A stretch of DNA of 6,387 nucleotides from Methanosphaera sp. rholeuAM130 (GTDB taxonomy: Archaea > Methanobacteriota > Methanobacteria > Methanobacteriales > Methanobacteriaceae). Under the pieces are notes generated by a model, which saw nothing but the letters and a program-made list of their open reading frames with translations, had not been told where the DNA came from and made no database searches. This document shows positions 5,295-6,387 of the stretch, in pieces. The stretch spans positions 1 to 6,387 of the forward strand of contig MUZY01000237.1 of the NCBI GenBank assembly GCA_003266065.1. Reading direction: 5' to 3'. Position 1 is the stretch's first letter. The number at the start of each line of letters is the position of its first letter. The translations under genes and the position numbers were made by a program.

Positions 5295-6320
5295 TTATGC
5301 ACGTTTATCGAAGTACTCGTTTCTGGTTTCGACCATGGCTTTAATATTATTTAAAGGTGTTTCGTAGGCAATATTGCATCCTGGCCCCAATATGTCCACT
5401 TTCTTCTCAAGACACTTCATGGAATCTTCCCTAACGCCATCTGCATTCTTCATGAGCAATGTTTCACCAATGTCCAGGTTTCCACAAATGACGCTGTCGC
5501 TTGCAATTGTTTCCTTGATTTGTCTTGCATAACTTATGTCCACTTCCTGCGATATGCTAAGTCCCTCATATCCGCATGAAAGCATATGCTCCAGATTGGA
5601 ATTCGTATCACCGCAGATGTGCAATACTCCCGGAACATCCATATAATCTGATAATTCAATCAAGTACGGCTCAACCAAATCTTCAAATAATTTGGGCTTC
5701 AAAATCCTTGCCGTTGAACTGGGATCGTTAACGACTATGCAATCAACACCTATCTCCTGATAAAAGTCGATTTCTTCCATTAAACTATTATTAATCTCCT
5801 CAAGGGCATCATCGATTTCAAAATAGTCGCTGTTTAGCATTTTAATTATCGTACCCAAATCAACCAAATCCGTCAGAAAGCTGAATGCACCGGTTACCTC
5901 GCCTATGATTGGCACGTTTTTATCGTCATATTTTTCATGAATTATTTCTGCCGCCTTTTCTATGATTGGAAATTGTCCAGTATTAATAAAATCTGATGGA
6001 ATTTCAACATCTTCAGGCGTTTCAAAGGGAGATTTCATGATTACCGGTTTAAGCGAACCTTCCTCCCTTTCAAAAAAATGACCAAGGGATTCTGATTCAA
6101 ACCATAGGTCGAGTGGTATCGTTATTCCTTCAAGGCCTGTATATTCATATAATGAAGTTGCTACCTCGGCCATTTTTTCAGGGTTGTGGTTTGCCTCATC
6201 AAAGGTGGTATGTGCTTTTTGAAGCAGTTCCGTTGTCAATACCGAAGGGAAAGCTGTAACTGGGGTCTTTTCACATTCCTTTCCATGAAGTGCATTTATT
6301 AAATTTTCCTTTATATCCAT
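5295..6320 (-). CDS. mtaA: Methylcobamide:coenzyme M methyltransferase, MtaA type
   Basis: MtaA moves the methyl group from a methylated corrinoid protein (MtaC, charged from methanol by MtaB) to coenzyme M, making methyl-CoM for methanogenesis in the cytoplasm. It belongs to the uroporphyrinogen decarboxylase fold. Numbered from the ATG used here (341 aa), the zinc site is visible as LHICGD with H234 and C236, and GPGCN with C315, close to the His-Cys-Cys ligands of characterised MtaA/MtbA. The opening pattern (IKENLINALHGKECEKTPV) and the stretch VVNDPSSTARILKP fit the family. This zinc pattern speaks against HemE. The start is the ATG at 6318-6320: AGGTG at 6327-6331 lies six bases upstream. 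The in-frame GTG at 6327-6329 falls inside that ribosome binding site. No mtaB or mtaC is in the window. A methylamine-type (MtbA) or other substrate-specific paralogue cannot be excluded by eye. Confidence 0.88.
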   Translation of the reverse strand: MDIKENLINALHGKECEKTPVTAFPSVLTTELLQKAHTTFDEANHNPEKMAEVATSLYEYTGLEGITIPLDLWFESESLGHFFEREEGSLKPVIMKSPFETPEDVEIPSDFINTGQFPIIEKAAEIIHEKYDDKNVPIIGEVTGAFSFLTDLVDLGTIIKMLNSDYFEIDDALEEINNSLMEEIDFYQEIGVDCIVVNDPSSTARILKPKLFEDLVEPYLIELSDYMDVPGVLHICGDTNSNLEHMLSCGYEGLSISQEVDISYARQIKETIASDSVICGNLDIGETLLMKNADGVREDSMKCLEKKVDILGPGCNIAYETPLNNIKAMVETRNEYFDKRA

Positions 6321-6326
6321 ATTAAA

Positions 6327-6331
6327 CACCT
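6327..6331 (-). promoter_or_regulatory. Ribosome binding site that decides the mtaA start
   Basis: The minus strand reads AGGTG six bases before ATG 6318-6320. It overlaps an in-frame GTG that would otherwise extend the protein by three residues (MFN), so the ATG is preferred. A possible TATA element (ATATTTAA) lies at the window edge, 6380-6387, and would give a leader of about 38 bases. Confidence 0.7.
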
Positions 6332-6387
6332 TTTGTATTCATGCATTCAAATCATATGGTTAATAATTTATCAATGCTGTTAAATAT

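Noticed and set aside
5295..6320. Uroporphyrinogen decarboxylase HemE
   Set aside because: The His-x-Cys plus distal Cys zinc site is the mark of the methyltransferase branch, and the HemE N-terminal arginine-rich signature is not seen.
6321..6329. Upstream GTG start for mtaA (three extra residues)
   Set aside because: The GTG is part of the AGGTG ribosome binding site that is correctly spaced for the ATG at 6318-6320.

Overview
The window looks like part of an AT-rich chromosome from a methanogenic archaeon of the order Methanobacteriales, most likely Methanosphaera or a close relative such as Methanobrevibacter. This is inferred from archaeal Cdc48 and Pelota genes, an MtaA-type methylcobamide:coenzyme M methyltransferase, a MraY-like transferase (these archaea build pseudomurein), TATA-box promoters, GGTG/GGAGG ribosome binding sites and oligo-T terminators. 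No database search was possible, so the genus is a guess.

Layout: the left edge (1-752, minus) holds the N-terminal 250 codons of a Cdc48/VCP-family AAA ATPase, cut inside its Walker A motif. A 318-base AT-rich spacer (753-1070) follows, with candidate cdc48 promoters, a small structured GC-richer island and the oligo-T terminator of the next gene. Two minus-strand genes then form a probable operon: an unrecognised 102-aa protein (2449-2757) followed by prephenate dehydrogenase TyrA (1071-2396). The TyrA C terminus resembles the ferredoxin-fold anticodon-binding (FDX-ACB) domain of bacterial PheRS beta. A divergent promoter region (2758-2897) separates this operon from the plus-strand Pelota/Dom34 gene (2898-3953). 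Next come strong oligo-T tracts, a leader with an inverted repeat, and a polytopic family-4 glycosyl-phosphotransferase with altered signature motifs (4147-5058). A convergent terminator region (5059-5294) precedes the minus-strand mtaA gene (5295-6320), whose start is corrected here to an ATG.

The genes do not form one pathway. They are mostly single housekeeping units: protein unfolding (Cdc48), tyrosine synthesis (TyrA), ribosome rescue (Pelota), envelope lipid-linked sugar synthesis (MraY-like) and methanol methanogenesis (MtaA). No mobile element, CRISPR array, tRNA or rRNA was seen. I see no clear undescribed multi-gene system. The points most worth a second look are the TyrA C-terminal domain, the modified catalytic motifs and soluble tail of the MraY-like protein, and two structured non-coding elements upstream of cdc48 and of the MraY-like gene.
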